This document shows positions 37,507 to 46,661 of a DNA stretch of 64,000 nucleotides, one piece after another (the first letter of the stretch is position 1; the number at the start of each line of letters is the position of its first letter). The stretch covers positions 268,758-332,757 of the forward strand of contig NZ_JABBGK010000002.1 of the NCBI RefSeq assembly GCF_012927355.1, given 5' to 3'. The translations under genes and the position numbers were made by a program. The notes beneath the pieces are model-generated. The model saw nothing but the letters and a program-made list of their open reading frames with translations, did not search any database and was not told where the DNA came from. The DNA is from Rhizobium terricola. Its GTDB lineage: Bacteria; Pseudomonadota; Alphaproteobacteria; Rhizobiales; Rhizobiaceae.

Positions 37507-37533
37507 GGTACCATTTTGCGGTATCAAAATCAG

Positions 37534-37788
37534 ATGAAGCGGAAACACCGCGCGACACTTGAGCAGATCTTCTCCCGACCGCTCAGCGGTTCTATCCGCT
37601 GGACCGACATAGAAGCCCTGTTCGTCTCGCTCGGCGCCGAGGTGACAGAACGAGACGGCTCGCGTATCGGCGTCTACCTGTTCGATCAGATCCGGGTCTT
37701 CCACCGACCCCATCCGTCGCCTGACACAGACAAGGGCGCCGTCGCCAGTATCCGCAAATGGTTGGAAGAAAATGGAATCGTGCCATGA
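37534..37788 (+). CDS. hicA: HicA-family toxin
   Basis: An 84-aa protein with the HicA double-stranded-RNA-binding-like fold: TLEQIFSRPLSGSIRWTDIEALFVSLGA, then DGSR, FHRPHPSPDTDKGAVASIRKWLEENGI. HicA toxins are mRNA interferases. The position of the classical GS-His motif is GSR here, as in the longer HicA subgroup with FHRPHP. The stop overlaps the hicB start by four bases (ATGA). Confidence 0.9.
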   Translation: MKRKHRATLEQIFSRPLSGSIRWTDIEALFVSLGAEVTERDGSRIGVYLFDQIRVFHRPHPSPDTDKGAVASIRKWLEENGIVP

Positions 37789-38120
37789 ACAACATCATCG
37801 AGATCGAAGGCCAGAAAGCAGTCGTGTCGCTTGACCCGGAAATCGGCTTGCTGCGTGGGGAGTTCCTCGGCCTGAACGGTGGGGCGGATTTCTATGCCGA
37901 CAGCATCGACAAGCTTCGGGAGGAAGGCGCCGCCTCGTTCAAGGTTTTTCTGGATATGTGCACCGAGAAAGGAATTTCTCCCTTCCGACAGTTCTCGGGC
38001 AGGTTCAATGTTCGGCTTGACCCGAAACTGCACGAAGCGGCCGTGCTGGCGGCCAAGGCGCAGCAGAAGAGCCTCAACGAGTGGATATCCGACGTCATCG
38101 AGGAAGCGGCAGAACGCTGA
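37785..38120 (+). CDS. hicB: HicB-family antitoxin
   Basis: A 111-aa protein: an N-terminal RNase-H-like HicB domain (LLRGEFLGLNGGADFYADSIDKLREEG, written in part) and a C-terminal ribbon-helix-helix region, FNVRLDPKLHEAAVLAAKA then SLNEWISDVIEEA, for DNA binding. It neutralises HicA and probably represses the operon. It is translationally coupled to hicA. Confidence 0.92.
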   Translation: MNNIIEIEGQKAVVSLDPEIGLLRGEFLGLNGGADFYADSIDKLREEGAASFKVFLDMCTEKGISPFRQFSGRFNVRLDPKLHEAAVLAAKAQQKSLNEWISDVIEEAAER

Positions 38121-38171
38121 TTGTGGGACAAACGTCACGCTTTCACGAGCTGCGGCTTCGCCAGCTGACCT

Positions 38172-39443
38172 TCAATGCCGCTCCTCGTGGCTCCTCCTGA
38201 TGCGGCGTACCACCCACCAGACGGCAAGCACGGCGACCGGAACGGAAAGACCGGTGATGACGGCGGGATCGACCGGCAGAAGGTCGTGGCTCACGGCCTT
38301 CGCCGCATAGCCGATCAGGCCGACGATGTAATAGGAAATCGCCGCGACGGAGAGACCTTCGACCGTCTGCTGCAGGCGCAGCTGCATCTCGGCGCGGCGG
38401 TTCATGGTGGCGAGCAGGTCGGAATTCTGCCGCTCCAGCTCCACGTCGATCCAGCTGCGCACCAGTCCGGTGGCGCGATACAGCTTGCGCGACAGGTTCG
38501 CCTGGCGCTCCTCGATCGACTGGCACGTGCGCATCGCCGGAGCGAGGCGGCGCTCCAGGAAGGAACCCAGCATTTCGTAGCCCGGCTTCGGGGCCTCGTC
38601 GAGCGCCTTGACGCGCTCGCGCACGATGCCGTCATAGGCGCGGCTGGCGCCGAAGCGGTAGAGGCTGAGCGCCGCATTGGCTTCCAACTCGGCGGCAAGC
38701 CGTGTCAGTTCGGACAGCATGGTGTCGGCCTCTTCGCGCGCATGGGCCTTCATGCGCTGGGTGACGGCGGTCAAGCCGTCCTCGACGCGGCGGATCTCGG
38801 GCGAGAGCGTCTGGGCGAGTGGCAGGCCGAGCATGGCAAGCGTGCGATAGGTTTCGATGTCGAGCAGGCGCTGGACGAGCGCGCCACGCCCGGCTTCGGT
38901 CAGGCTGCGATCGACGACGAGGATGCGGGTGAGCCCGTCGCCATCCTGGCGAAAATCGGTCATCACCGTCGCCTGTCCATTCTTCACGTCGCTGTAACAG
39001 AGGCTCGCCGGGTCGAAGAGCTCGATCGCCGCGGCGATCTCGGGTCCGTCGCGGCGGATCTCGAGGCGGATGCCGGACATCAAAGGTCCGGGCGCGGAAA
39101 ATCCGTCGCCGAAGGGATGGCCTATGATCTCGCCGCCGAAGGCATCCGGTAACGGGCCGTCCCAGAACCAGGTGGAAAACTCCGTGTGACGCTCCCAGCG
39201 CAGCGTTCCCTGGGCCCAGGTCATGGCATGATGACGGGCATTGCGGTCCGGGACGGCGACGCCGCGGGCGCGCGACAGTTCGGCAAGCACGCTGTGGTGC
39301 ACGGCCGAGCCGCCGTCCATCATGAAAGCGAGCTGGACGATGACGCGCTCCGACTTCACCAGTGCGTAGGGACGGGCATGGATCTCGCCCAGCGCCAGTG
39401 CGCGCTCCGGCGCAATCGGAAATGCAAAATTACCCTTGGTCAC
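38172..39443 (-). CDS. DUF3422-family membrane protein
   Basis: A 423-aa protein. The N-terminal part has ALGEIHARPYALVKSERVIVQ and the C-terminal part a coiled region (LERRLAPAMRTCQSIEERQ) followed by two transmembrane segments, ISYYIVGLIGYAAKAV and SVPVAVLAVWWVVRRI. This is the DUF3422 layout, found in many Proteobacteria and without known function. The start is probably the GTG at 39443, with GGAG eight bases upstream, giving VTKGNFAFPIAPERA; the longer open frame has no ribosome site. Confidence 0.85.
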   Translation of the reverse strand: MTKGNFAFPIAPERALALGEIHARPYALVKSERVIVQLAFMMDGGSAVHHSVLAELSRARGVAVPDRNARHHAMTWAQGTLRWERHTEFSTWFWDGPLPDAFGGEIIGHPFGDGFSAPGPLMSGIRLEIRRDGPEIAAAIELFDPASLCYSDVKNGQATVMTDFRQDGDGLTRILVVDRSLTEAGRGALVQRLLDIETYRTLAMLGLPLAQTLSPEIRRVEDGLTAVTQRMKAHAREEADTMLSELTRLAAELEANAALSLYRFGASRAYDGIVRERVKALDEAPKPGYEMLGSFLERRLAPAMRTCQSIEERQANLSRKLYRATGLVRSWIDVELERQNSDLLATMNRRAEMQLRLQQTVEGLSVAAISYYIVGLIGYAAKAVSHDLLPVDPAVITGLSVPVAVLAVWWVVRRIRRSHEERH

Positions 39444-39712
39444 CCATTGTCTCCCGGCGCCGTGATCATGGCCATCCTTAGCAAAAGCAAGATCGCAATG
39501 GCAGGGGTCGCTTCGACGCAGAATGTCGCGATGATGCAGGCCTGCGCCAACCGCGCAGATCGAGGGGCAACGCCTGTCTCGACATATAGTGTTTTTAAAA
39601 TATATTCTTGCCCGAACCCGGAAAGTCGACAAGTATCCGGCCGTGGCGATCAGAGCCCGCTGCCATGCATCCGGCAGGCGCGGCTTCGCACTTCGAACAA
39701 CGGAGAAACGAC

Positions 39713-40393
39713 ATGCGACGAGTGATTTCCGCCGGTATTCTCGCGATCTCGATCGGCCTTCCCGTCTGGGCGGGTGAGGTCGGGGATTTCGAGGCCAAAC
39801 TGCGAGCGGCTTATGGCGACTACAGGACCGCCCTGTTCACCACCAACATGGGCAAGGCGGAGGAATCCAAGGCCTCCCTTGGCAAGTTCAGCGAGGCCTG
39901 GGCTGCGCTCGCGGCACAACCCGCGCCGCCGCAATATGTCGATGATGGTGGTTATGGCGCAACGCTGCAGGCGGTAACGGCGATCGCCGGTAAGGCAACG
40001 GCAGAAGTCGAGGCTGGAGAACTTCCCAAGGCCCATGCAACACTGGAAGGCATTCGCGACCAGATCGGCGATCTTCACATCCGCAATGGTCTCTACGGCA
40101 TCTCCGACCGGATGAACGCCTATCATGCACGAATGGAAGAGGTTCTCGGCATGGATCCGGCCGATGCGCTCCATGTTCGCGCAGAAGCGGCGGTTCTCGA
40201 ATTCCTGTTGGCCGACATCGGCGCCCACCCGCCGAAGGAGGCGGACGACAGTTTCAAGGCATTGTTCGGCGCAGTCGAGGCAAGCGTGGCCAAGCTGACG
40301 AGCGCTTCGGAAACCGGCGACGCCACAGAGGTCAAGGCCGCGATCGGCGGCCTGAAGGCGCCCTACTCCAAGTTTTTCCTCAAGTTCGGCTGA
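39713..40393 (+). CDS. Secreted helical protein of unknown function
   Basis: A 226-aa protein with a signal peptide (MRRVISAGILAISIGLPVWA). The mature part is nearly all helix, with two similar halves, each starting with a helix like LRAAYGDYRTALFTTN and having alanine- and glutamate-rich repeats. It resembles four-helix periplasmic proteins such as cytochrome c-prime or EfeO-type domains, but no haem-binding CxxCH is present. The ATG at 39713 has GGAGAAA upstream. A perfect hairpin follows. Function unknown. Confidence 0.7.
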   Translation: MRRVISAGILAISIGLPVWAGEVGDFEAKLRAAYGDYRTALFTTNMGKAEESKASLGKFSEAWAALAAQPAPPQYVDDGGYGATLQAVTAIAGKATAEVEAGELPKAHATLEGIRDQIGDLHIRNGLYGISDRMNAYHARMEEVLGMDPADALHVRAEAAVLEFLLADIGAHPPKEADDSFKALFGAVEASVAKLTSASETGDATEVKAAIGGLKAPYSKFFLKFG

Positions 40394-40409
40394 AGACACC
40401 CGCCCGCCA

Positions 40410-40440
40410 TGCATCCGGGCCGGCTTTTCGCCCGGATGCA
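40410..40440. terminator. Hairpin after the secreted helical protein gene
   Basis: TGCATCCGGGC pairs perfectly with GCCCGGATGCA around a nine-base loop. No T-run follows, so it may be a weak or Rho-assisted terminator. Confidence 0.5.
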
Positions 40441-40455
40441 AAGTGGACAAATAAA

Positions 40456-40484
40456 TTGACCAATCATCCCCTTCCTTGTTAATT
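40456..40484 (+). promoter_or_regulatory. Promoter of the gntR-lutABC operon
   Basis: TTGACC, 17 bases, TTAATT: a good sigma-70-type pair, 22 bases before the GTG of the GntR gene. The GACCAAT at the -35 element could be half of a GntR-type site. Confidence 0.55.
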
Positions 40485-40505
40485 CTCCCCCTGCAGGAGG
40501 ATGAC

Positions 40506-41348
40506 GTGACAGACAGGGACGAAGGGCTTTTCGCCCAGATCAGCCATAGCCGCACCGCGAGCGAGGTGGTTCAGCAGATCGAACTGCTGATCCTCGACGG
40601 GGTGCTGCGCGACGGTGACCGGCTGCCGGGCGAGCGCGATCTCGCCCAGGACCTCGACGTGTCGCGGCCGATCCTGCGCGAGGCGCTGAAGGAACTCGAG
40701 GCGCGCGGCCTGCTCGTCTCCCACCACGGGGGCGGAACCTATGTGGCCGACATCATCGGCCAGGTGTTTTCCAGGCCGATCACCGAACTGATCTCGCGCC
40801 ATGCGCGGGCGACGCGCGACTACCTCGAATATCGCCGCGAGCTCGAGAGCCTGACCGCCGAGCTTGCCGCCCGGCGCGCGACCGACACCGACAGGGCGCT
40901 TCTGTCACGCATCGTCGAGGACATGCGGCGGGCGCACGAGAACGGCAATCCCGAAGACGAACTCGCCGCCGACGTCGAGTTTCACAACGCCATCGGCGAG
41001 GCGGCGCACAACATCATCCTGCTGCATACCATGCGGGCGTGCTACCGGCTGCTGTCGGAGGGCATCTTCTTCAACCGCAAGGCCGTGTTCGCGCTCGCCA
41101 ATGCGCGGGAGCGGCTGCTGGAGCAGCACCTCGCGATCCATGCCGCCATCATGGCCGGCGACGGCGAAGCGGCCAAAGAGGCCGCCCAGGCGCATATCGA
41201 TTTCGTCATGCAGGCCGTCGACGAAGCGGCACGGGCGGACGAATGGGGCCGGGTGGCGAAACTTCGCCTGATCCGCCGCGACAACAATCCGACGACGGCG
41301 CGCGCTTCGCGCCCGAACAACCAGGACAAGACGGAGCCTTCCCGATGA
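40506..41348 (+). CDS. GntR (FadR subfamily) regulator of lutABC
   Basis: A 280-aa regulator. The winged helix spans about residues 15-80 (ILDGVLRDGDRLPGERDLAQ, then SRPILREALKELEARG, GGGTYV), and an FCD effector domain follows with its metal-ligand residues (DVEFHNAI, RERLLEQHLAI). It is of the LldR/LutR kind, responding to lactate or a similar acid. The start is the GTG at 40506, with AGGAGG upstream. Its stop overlaps the lutA start (ATGA), so regulator and target are coupled. Confidence 0.92.
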   Translation: MTDRDEGLFAQISHSRTASEVVQQIELLILDGVLRDGDRLPGERDLAQDLDVSRPILREALKELEARGLLVSHHGGGTYVADIIGQVFSRPITELISRHARATRDYLEYRRELESLTAELAARRATDTDRALLSRIVEDMRRAHENGNPEDELAADVEFHNAIGEAAHNIILLHTMRACYRLLSEGIFFNRKAVFALANARERLLEQHLAIHAAIMAGDGEAAKEAAQAHIDFVMQAVDEAARADEWGRVAKLRLIRRDNNPTTARASRPNNQDKTEPSR

Positions 41349-42124
41349 ATTCGCAAACCCCGATGCGGCGACCGCAGGTCGGCCTGTTCGCCACCTGTCT
41401 GGTCGATCTCTTCCGCCCGAGCGTCGGTTTCTCCGCCGCGAAGCTGATCGAAGACGCGGGCTGCGACGTCGACGTGCCCATGGCACAGACCTGCTGCGGC
41501 CAGCCGGCCTACAATTCCGGCGACCGCAAGGATGCGCGAGCGCTGGCGATCCAGGTGATCGAGCTTTTCGAAGGCTACGACTATGTCGTGGCGCCGTCCG
41601 GCTCATGCGCGGCGATGCTGAAGCATCACTACCCGGAAATCTTCAAGGGTGACGTGAAGTGGGAAGAACGCTGTCGGCGCTTCTCGGAGAAGGTCTTCGA
41701 GCTCGTGTCTTTCCTCACCGACGTGATGTTCGTGCCCAAGGTGGACGCCGCCTTCGAGGGGACGGTCACCTATCACGACAGCTGTTCGGGCCTGCGTGAA
41801 CTCGGCGTGCAGAAGCAGCCGCGCAAGCTGCTTGCAACCGTCGAGGGGCTGGAGCTCAAGGAGATGGCGGGAAGTGACGTCTGCTGCGGCTTCGGCGGAA
41901 CCTTCTGCGTCAAGTATTCCGACATCTCAGGCACGATCGTCTCCAAGAAGACCGCGACGATCGCCGCGACCGGTGCCGACATGCTGCTTGCCGGCGACAT
42001 GGGCTGTCTGATGAACATGGCGGGCAAGCTGAAACGCGAAGGTTCGTCCATCGAGGTGCGCCACGTCGCCGAGGTGCTGGCCGGCATGACCGACACGGCG
42101 CCGATCGCCGGCTCGTCGAAGTGA
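41345..42124 (+). CDS. lutA: Lactate utilisation protein A (iron-sulfur, CCG domains)
   Basis: A 259-aa protein with two CCG domains: FATCLVDLFRP, QTCCGQPAYNSGD, then YHDSCSGLRELG and VCCGFGGTFCVKY. These bind a 4Fe-4S cluster and take part in L-lactate oxidation to pyruvate together with LutB and LutC. The gene is also known as lldE. It is translationally coupled to the GntR gene and is followed after 13 bases by lutB. Confidence 0.95.
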   Translation: MNSQTPMRRPQVGLFATCLVDLFRPSVGFSAAKLIEDAGCDVDVPMAQTCCGQPAYNSGDRKDARALAIQVIELFEGYDYVVAPSGSCAAMLKHHYPEIFKGDVKWEERCRRFSEKVFELVSFLTDVMFVPKVDAAFEGTVTYHDSCSGLRELGVQKQPRKLLATVEGLELKEMAGSDVCCGFGGTFCVKYSDISGTIVSKKTATIAATGADMLLAGDMGCLMNMAGKLKREGSSIEVRHVAEVLAGMTDTAPIAGSSK

Positions 42125-42137
42125 GGGATTGAGGACC

Positions 42138-43568
42138 ATGCAGTTCACCGCCCCCCTCTTCAAGCAGAACGCCGCCCAGGCGCTTCATGATCCGCAACTG
42201 CAGAAGGCGCTGAAAAACGTCGAACAGGGCTTCATCGCCAAGCGCGCCGCCGCCGCAGCCGCGCTGCCCGAGTTTGATCAGTTGCGCGACCGAGGACGCG
42301 AGATCAAGAACCACACGCTGGCGCATCTCGACCTCTATCTCGAAGCCTACGAAAAAAAGGTGACGGCGGCCGGCGGGCATGTGCACTGGGCCGAAAGCGC
42401 CGAGGACGCGCGCCGGATCGTCCTCGACATCTGCCAGAGGGTGAAGGCAAAGACCGTCACCAAGGGCAAGTCGATGATCACCGAGGAGATCAACCTCAAC
42501 GAATTCCTCGAGGCACAGGGCGTAGAGCCGGTCGAGACGGATCTCGGCGAGTACATCATCCAGCTCCGTGGCGAGCATCCGAGCCACATCATCGCGCCGG
42601 CCGTGCACCTCAACAAGGAACAGGTGGAAGAGGATTTCCGCCGCGTCCACACCCATCTCGACGCCAAGCGCGACCTGACCGCGCCGGAATCGCTCCTGTC
42701 CGAGGCGCGCGAAGTGCTGCGCAAGCGCTACTTCCAGGCCGATGTCGGGATCACCGGGGCGAACTTCCTGATCGCCGAGACGGGGTCGTCGGTGATCGTC
42801 ACCAACGAGGGCAACGGCGATCTCACCCAGACGCTCGGCAAGGTGCATGTGGTGGTCGCCTCGATCGAGAAGATCGTGCCGACGCTCGAGGACTGTTCGC
42901 AGATCCTGCGTCTGCTCGCCCGTTCGGCGACCGGCCAGGACATGTCGGTCTACACCACCTTTTCCACCGGGCCGAAGCGGCCGGAGGATCCGGACGGTCC
43001 GGACGAATACCATGTCGTTCTGCTCGACAACGGGCGAACCTCGATGCTCGGCACCGAGTTCCAGGAGATGCTGCGCTGTATCCGCTGCGGCGCCTGCATG
43101 AACCATTGCCCCGTCTATCATGCCGTCGGCGGCCATGCCTACGGCTCGGTCTATCCGGGGCCGATGGGCGCGGTGCTCACACCGTCGCTGTTCGGCGTCG
43201 ACAAGTCCGGCCATCTGCCCAATGCCTCGACCTTCTGCGGGCGCTGCGAGAGCGTCTGCCCGATGCATATCCCGCTGCCGAAGATGATGCGGCACTGGCG
43301 CGAGAAGGAATTCGAGCGGCATCTTACACCTGCGGCCACCCGCTACGGCCTGTCCGTCTGGGCCTTCTTCGCCAAACGGCCGACGCTCTACCGGATGGCG
43401 GCCTCGATCGGGGCCGGCCTCCTGTCGCGGCTCGGCGGCGGCAAGGGCCGCATCGCCGCGCTGCCTTTGGCCGGTGGCTGGACCAAGTATCGCGATCTTC
43501 CGGCACCGCAGGGACAGACATTCACCCAGGCCTGGGCGGCACGCCAGGCCAAGCGCCAGGGAGCCTGA
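42138..43568 (+). CDS. lutB: Lactate utilisation protein B (iron-sulfur)
   Basis: A 476-aa protein of the LutB/LldF family. The N-terminal half is the LUD domain (KSMITEEINLNEFLEAQG, GANFLIAETGSSVIVTNEGNG). The C-terminal half has the two ferredoxin-type motifs CIRCGACMNHCPVY and CGRCESVCPMHIP. It transfers electrons during L-lactate oxidation. The start is the ATG at 42138 with GAGG upstream. lutC follows after two bases. Confidence 0.96.
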   Translation: MQFTAPLFKQNAAQALHDPQLQKALKNVEQGFIAKRAAAAAALPEFDQLRDRGREIKNHTLAHLDLYLEAYEKKVTAAGGHVHWAESAEDARRIVLDICQRVKAKTVTKGKSMITEEINLNEFLEAQGVEPVETDLGEYIIQLRGEHPSHIIAPAVHLNKEQVEEDFRRVHTHLDAKRDLTAPESLLSEAREVLRKRYFQADVGITGANFLIAETGSSVIVTNEGNGDLTQTLGKVHVVVASIEKIVPTLEDCSQILRLLARSATGQDMSVYTTFSTGPKRPEDPDGPDEYHVVLLDNGRTSMLGTEFQEMLRCIRCGACMNHCPVYHAVGGHAYGSVYPGPMGAVLTPSLFGVDKSGHLPNASTFCGRCESVCPMHIPLPKMMRHWREKEFERHLTPAATRYGLSVWAFFAKRPTLYRMAASIGAGLLSRLGGGKGRIAALPLAGGWTKYRDLPAPQGQTFTQAWAARQAKRQGA

Positions 43569-43570
43569 CC

Positions 43571-44254
43571 ATGGATGCAAGACAGGCAATCCTCGCGAAG
43601 ATCCGCGCCTCGCTCAAGGTTCCCGGCGGGGACGACGAACGGCGGGCAACCGTCGCCCAACGGCTCGGCGAGCCGCCGAAAGGCATCATCCCGGCCCGCG
43701 GCCAGCTGCCGGCGGAAGAACGCGTCCAGCTGTTCCGCGCCATGGCGGAGAAATACAACGCCACGACGGAGCGGATCGATAGCCTCACGGCGCTTCCGGC
43801 CGCAGTTTCCGGCTATCTGAAAGGCCGCAACCTGCCGGCCGCTATCCGGATCGGGAGCGATCCGCGGCTTGCGGATGCGCGGTGGCCTGCCGAGGCCACG
43901 CTGGAGATCCGGCACGGGGCATCCGACGGACACGACCTTGCGGCCGTCAGCCATGCCTTCGGCGCCCTTGCCGAGACCGGCACTCTCTGTGTCCTCTCCG
44001 GCCCCGACAATCCGGTGACGCTGAACTTCCTGCCCGAGCACCACATCGTCGTGGTGCGGGCCGACGAGATCGCCGGGGACATGGAAACCATCTGGAGCCG
44101 GCTCCGCGAAGCGCGTGGAACATCGATGCCACGCACGGTGAATTTCATCACGGGCCCGTCGCGCTCCGCCGACATCGAGCAGACGCTGCTGCTCGGCGCA
44201 CACGGCCCCAGGGCACTGCATATCGTCATCGTCGGAGAGGCTTCGGCCCACTGA
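43571..44254 (+). CDS. lutC: Lactate utilisation protein C
   Basis: A 227-aa LUD-domain protein: HAFGALAETGTLCVLSGPD, TLNFLPEHHIVVV and FITGPSRSADIEQTLLLGAHGP, without cysteine clusters. It is the third subunit of the LutABC L-lactate system (lldG). It closes the operon and is followed by a ten-pair hairpin. Confidence 0.95.
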   Translation: MDARQAILAKIRASLKVPGGDDERRATVAQRLGEPPKGIIPARGQLPAEERVQLFRAMAEKYNATTERIDSLTALPAAVSGYLKGRNLPAAIRIGSDPRLADARWPAEATLEIRHGASDGHDLAAVSHAFGALAETGTLCVLSGPDNPVTLNFLPEHHIVVVRADEIAGDMETIWSRLREARGTSMPRTVNFITGPSRSADIEQTLLLGAHGPRALHIVIVGEASAH

Positions 44255-44262
44255 CCGCCTTG

Positions 44263-44288
44263 CCGGCGCCGAGGGCAATCGGCGCCGG
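44263..44288 (+). terminator. Hairpin after lutC
   Basis: CCGGCGCCGA pairs with TCGGCGCCGG around six bases. The stem is perfect but no clear T-run follows, so termination is likely but not certain. Confidence 0.55.
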
Positions 44289-44390
44289 TTCGCCTGCCCT
44301 CGGATAGCGGGTCGCTTTTTCTAGGGAACAATCTCTACGTCGAGTCGTTTGCGAAATGTATTTCCGGAACGATTTTCGATTGTGAGAGAC

Positions 44391-45728
44391 ATGCCGAATT
44401 ACAATGAAGTCAGCGATGCGCCACGGATCGCGCTCGTTTCCACCCATGGATATATCGCCGCCCACCCGCCCCTCGGCGCCGCCGATACCGGCGGCCAGGT
44501 GGTCTATGTGCTGGAGCTGGCCAAGAAACTCGCCCAGCTCGGGCACAAGGTCGACATCTTCACCCGCCGCTTCGAAGACCAGCCCGAGATCGACGAGGTC
44601 GACGGGGATGTCAGGGTCATTCGAATCCCGTGCGGTGGACGGGACTTCATCCCGAAGGAATATCTCCACCGTCACCTCAACGAGTGGAACGAAAAAGCCC
44701 TGCGCTACATCCGGCGTGAGGGGCTGTCCTATCTGTTCGTCAACAGCCACTACTGGGACGCCGGTGTGGCCGGCCAGCGACTTTCCGAAGCGCTGAACAT
44801 ACCGCACATCCATACGCCGCACTCGCTCGGCCTCTGGAAGAAGCGGCAGATGGAAACCGACTATCCTGAGCGCGCCGACAGGTTCGAAACGGAATTCAAC
44901 TTCAAGGAACGGATCCAGCACGAGCTGATCGTCTACCGCAGCTGCCAGCTGGTGATCGCGACCACGCCGATCCAGCTCGACATGCTGCTCGAAGACTACG
45001 GGCTCAACCGCAACCGCGTGCACATGATCCCGCCGGGCTATGATGACAACCGCTTCTATCCCGTCTCGGAATCCTCGCGACAGATGATCCGCCAGCGGCT
45101 TGGCTTCGAGGGCAAAGTGGTGCTGGCGCTCGGGCGTCTCGCCACCAACAAGGGCTACGACCTGCTGATCGACGGCTTTTCGGTGCTGGCAAGTCGAGTG
45201 CCCGAGGCCCGGCTCAGGCTGGCGCTCGGTGGCGAGAACCTCGATCCGCAGGAACAGGGCATCCTCGACGGGCTGAAGGCGAAGGTGGCTGATCTCGGCC
45301 TCACGGATCGCGTCGATTTCTCCGGCTTCATCCCCGACGAGGAACTGCCCGACTATTATCGTGCCGCCGACCTCTTCGTGCTGTCGAGCCGCTACGAACC
45401 CTTCGGCATGACCGCGATCGAGGCGATGGCGAGCGGCACGCCGACCATCGTCACCGTGCATGGAGGCCTGTTCCGCGCAGTGAGCTATGGCCGGCATGCG
45501 CTGTTTGCCGACCCGTTCGACAGGGAAGACCTCGGCATCACCATGATGAAGCCGTTTCGCCACCCGCGGCTCTATGGCCGGCTGTCGCGGATGGGCGCCC
45601 ACAAGGCCAGAAGCCTGTTCACCTGGACCGGCATCGCGCAGCAGCTGGTCGCGCTCGTCGAAGGACGTCCGGTCGCGCAGGCACTCGACGAAACCGACTG
45701 GGCCGAGCCATGGAACGACGGCGATTGA
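44391..45728 (+). CDS. mfpsA: Mannosylfructose-phosphate synthase
   Basis: A GT4 glycosyltransferase of 445 aa, related to sucrose-phosphate synthase. The N-terminus has STHGYIAAHPPLGAADTGGQ with the GGQ loop, then HIHTPHSLGLWK. The donor site shows ALGRLATNKGYDLLI and the EX7E motif SRYEPFGMTAIEAMASGTP. In Agrobacterium this enzyme makes mannosylfructose-6-phosphate from GDP-mannose and fructose-6-phosphate, a non-reducing compatible solute. The identity rests on the sequence pattern plus the adjoining phosphatase gene, which overlaps by 19 bases. The start is the ATG at 44391. Confidence 0.88.
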   Translation: MPNYNEVSDAPRIALVSTHGYIAAHPPLGAADTGGQVVYVLELAKKLAQLGHKVDIFTRRFEDQPEIDEVDGDVRVIRIPCGGRDFIPKEYLHRHLNEWNEKALRYIRREGLSYLFVNSHYWDAGVAGQRLSEALNIPHIHTPHSLGLWKKRQMETDYPERADRFETEFNFKERIQHELIVYRSCQLVIATTPIQLDMLLEDYGLNRNRVHMIPPGYDDNRFYPVSESSRQMIRQRLGFEGKVVLALGRLATNKGYDLLIDGFSVLASRVPEARLRLALGGENLDPQEQGILDGLKAKVADLGLTDRVDFSGFIPDEELPDYYRAADLFVLSSRYEPFGMTAIEAMASGTPTIVTVHGGLFRAVSYGRHALFADPFDREDLGITMMKPFRHPRLYGRLSRMGAHKARSLFTWTGIAQQLVALVEGRPVAQALDETDWAEPWNDGD

Positions 45729-46480
45729 AACCCGTCCGGCTCTTCTCGTCCGACCTCGACGGCACGCTTGCGGGTCATCGCGCCGCTTCGCGGCGCTTTG
45801 CCGATTTCTGGAACAGTCTCGATGACAGCACACGGCCGCTGCTCGTCTACAACAGCGGCCGGTTGGTCAACGACATGATCGCCTTCGCCGCCGAAGAAGG
45901 TTTGCCCCCGGCGGACCTGCTAATCGGCGGCGTGGGAACAATGCTGGCGGCCGACGGGATGTCGCAGCTCGGTCGGGAATATGCAGGCTTCCTTGCCGGC
46001 GGCTATGATGCCGACCGCATCGCGGCCCTTGTCGCCCCCCTGCCCGATCTCGAACGCCAGCCGGAACGTTACCAGCATGAGCGAAAATCCAGCTGGTTCC
46101 TCGAAGGGGCGAGCCCCGAGCGCCTGCAAGACCTGGCGGACGCGTTCAACCGGGACGGACTGCAGGTGAAGATCGTCTATTCGAGCAACCGTGACCTCGA
46201 CATTCTTCCCGCCAATGCCGACAAGGGCAATGCCCTCATATGGCTCTGCCGGAAGCTCGGCTACAGCCTGGACGAGGTCGTCGTCGCCGGCGACACCGGA
46301 AACGACAGCGACATGTTCGCGATCGATGGTGTCAGGGGCATCCTTCCCGCCAATGCCCGGGACGAGTTGCGAGAACGCTTTGCGGGCACGGATCATGTCT
46401 TCGAGGCTGCCGGCCGCGAGGCCGACGGCGTCATCCAGGGCCTGCGTCACTGGATGGAAATTCCGGCCCCGGCTTCTTAA
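45710..46480 (+). CDS. mfppA: Mannosylfructose-phosphate phosphatase
   Basis: A 256-aa HAD phosphatase of the sucrose-phosphatase type: LFSSDLDGTLAGH (motif I), VYNSGRLV (motif II), then DKGNALIWL with the lysine, and VVAGDTGNDSDMF (motif IV). It releases mannosylfructose from the phosphate made by MfpsA. The start lies inside the end of mfpsA in another frame (19-base overlap), so the two are translated together. Confidence 0.9.
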   Translation: MERRRLKPVRLFSSDLDGTLAGHRAASRRFADFWNSLDDSTRPLLVYNSGRLVNDMIAFAAEEGLPPADLLIGGVGTMLAADGMSQLGREYAGFLAGGYDADRIAALVAPLPDLERQPERYQHERKSSWFLEGASPERLQDLADAFNRDGLQVKIVYSSNRDLDILPANADKGNALIWLCRKLGYSLDEVVVAGDTGNDSDMFAIDGVRGILPANARDELRERFAGTDHVFEAAGREADGVIQGLRHWMEIPAPAS

Positions 46481-46661
46481 GTCATAGGCGGTTCGTCCCG
46501 GCCATTTTCGGGTCCATGACGGCACGGCATTGACGCCGGCGCCGACGCTCACAAAACTGCCGGTATCGTCGCCTATCGCGGGCAAGACGGCGCACGGAAG
46601 ATGAGGAAATTCCGGCGAATCAATGTAGCATCTTATTTTAGAAAGAAGAGGTATTCACCCA

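Noticed and set aside
41910..43589. 559-codon minus-strand frame
   Set aside because: Antisense of lutB and the end of lutA.
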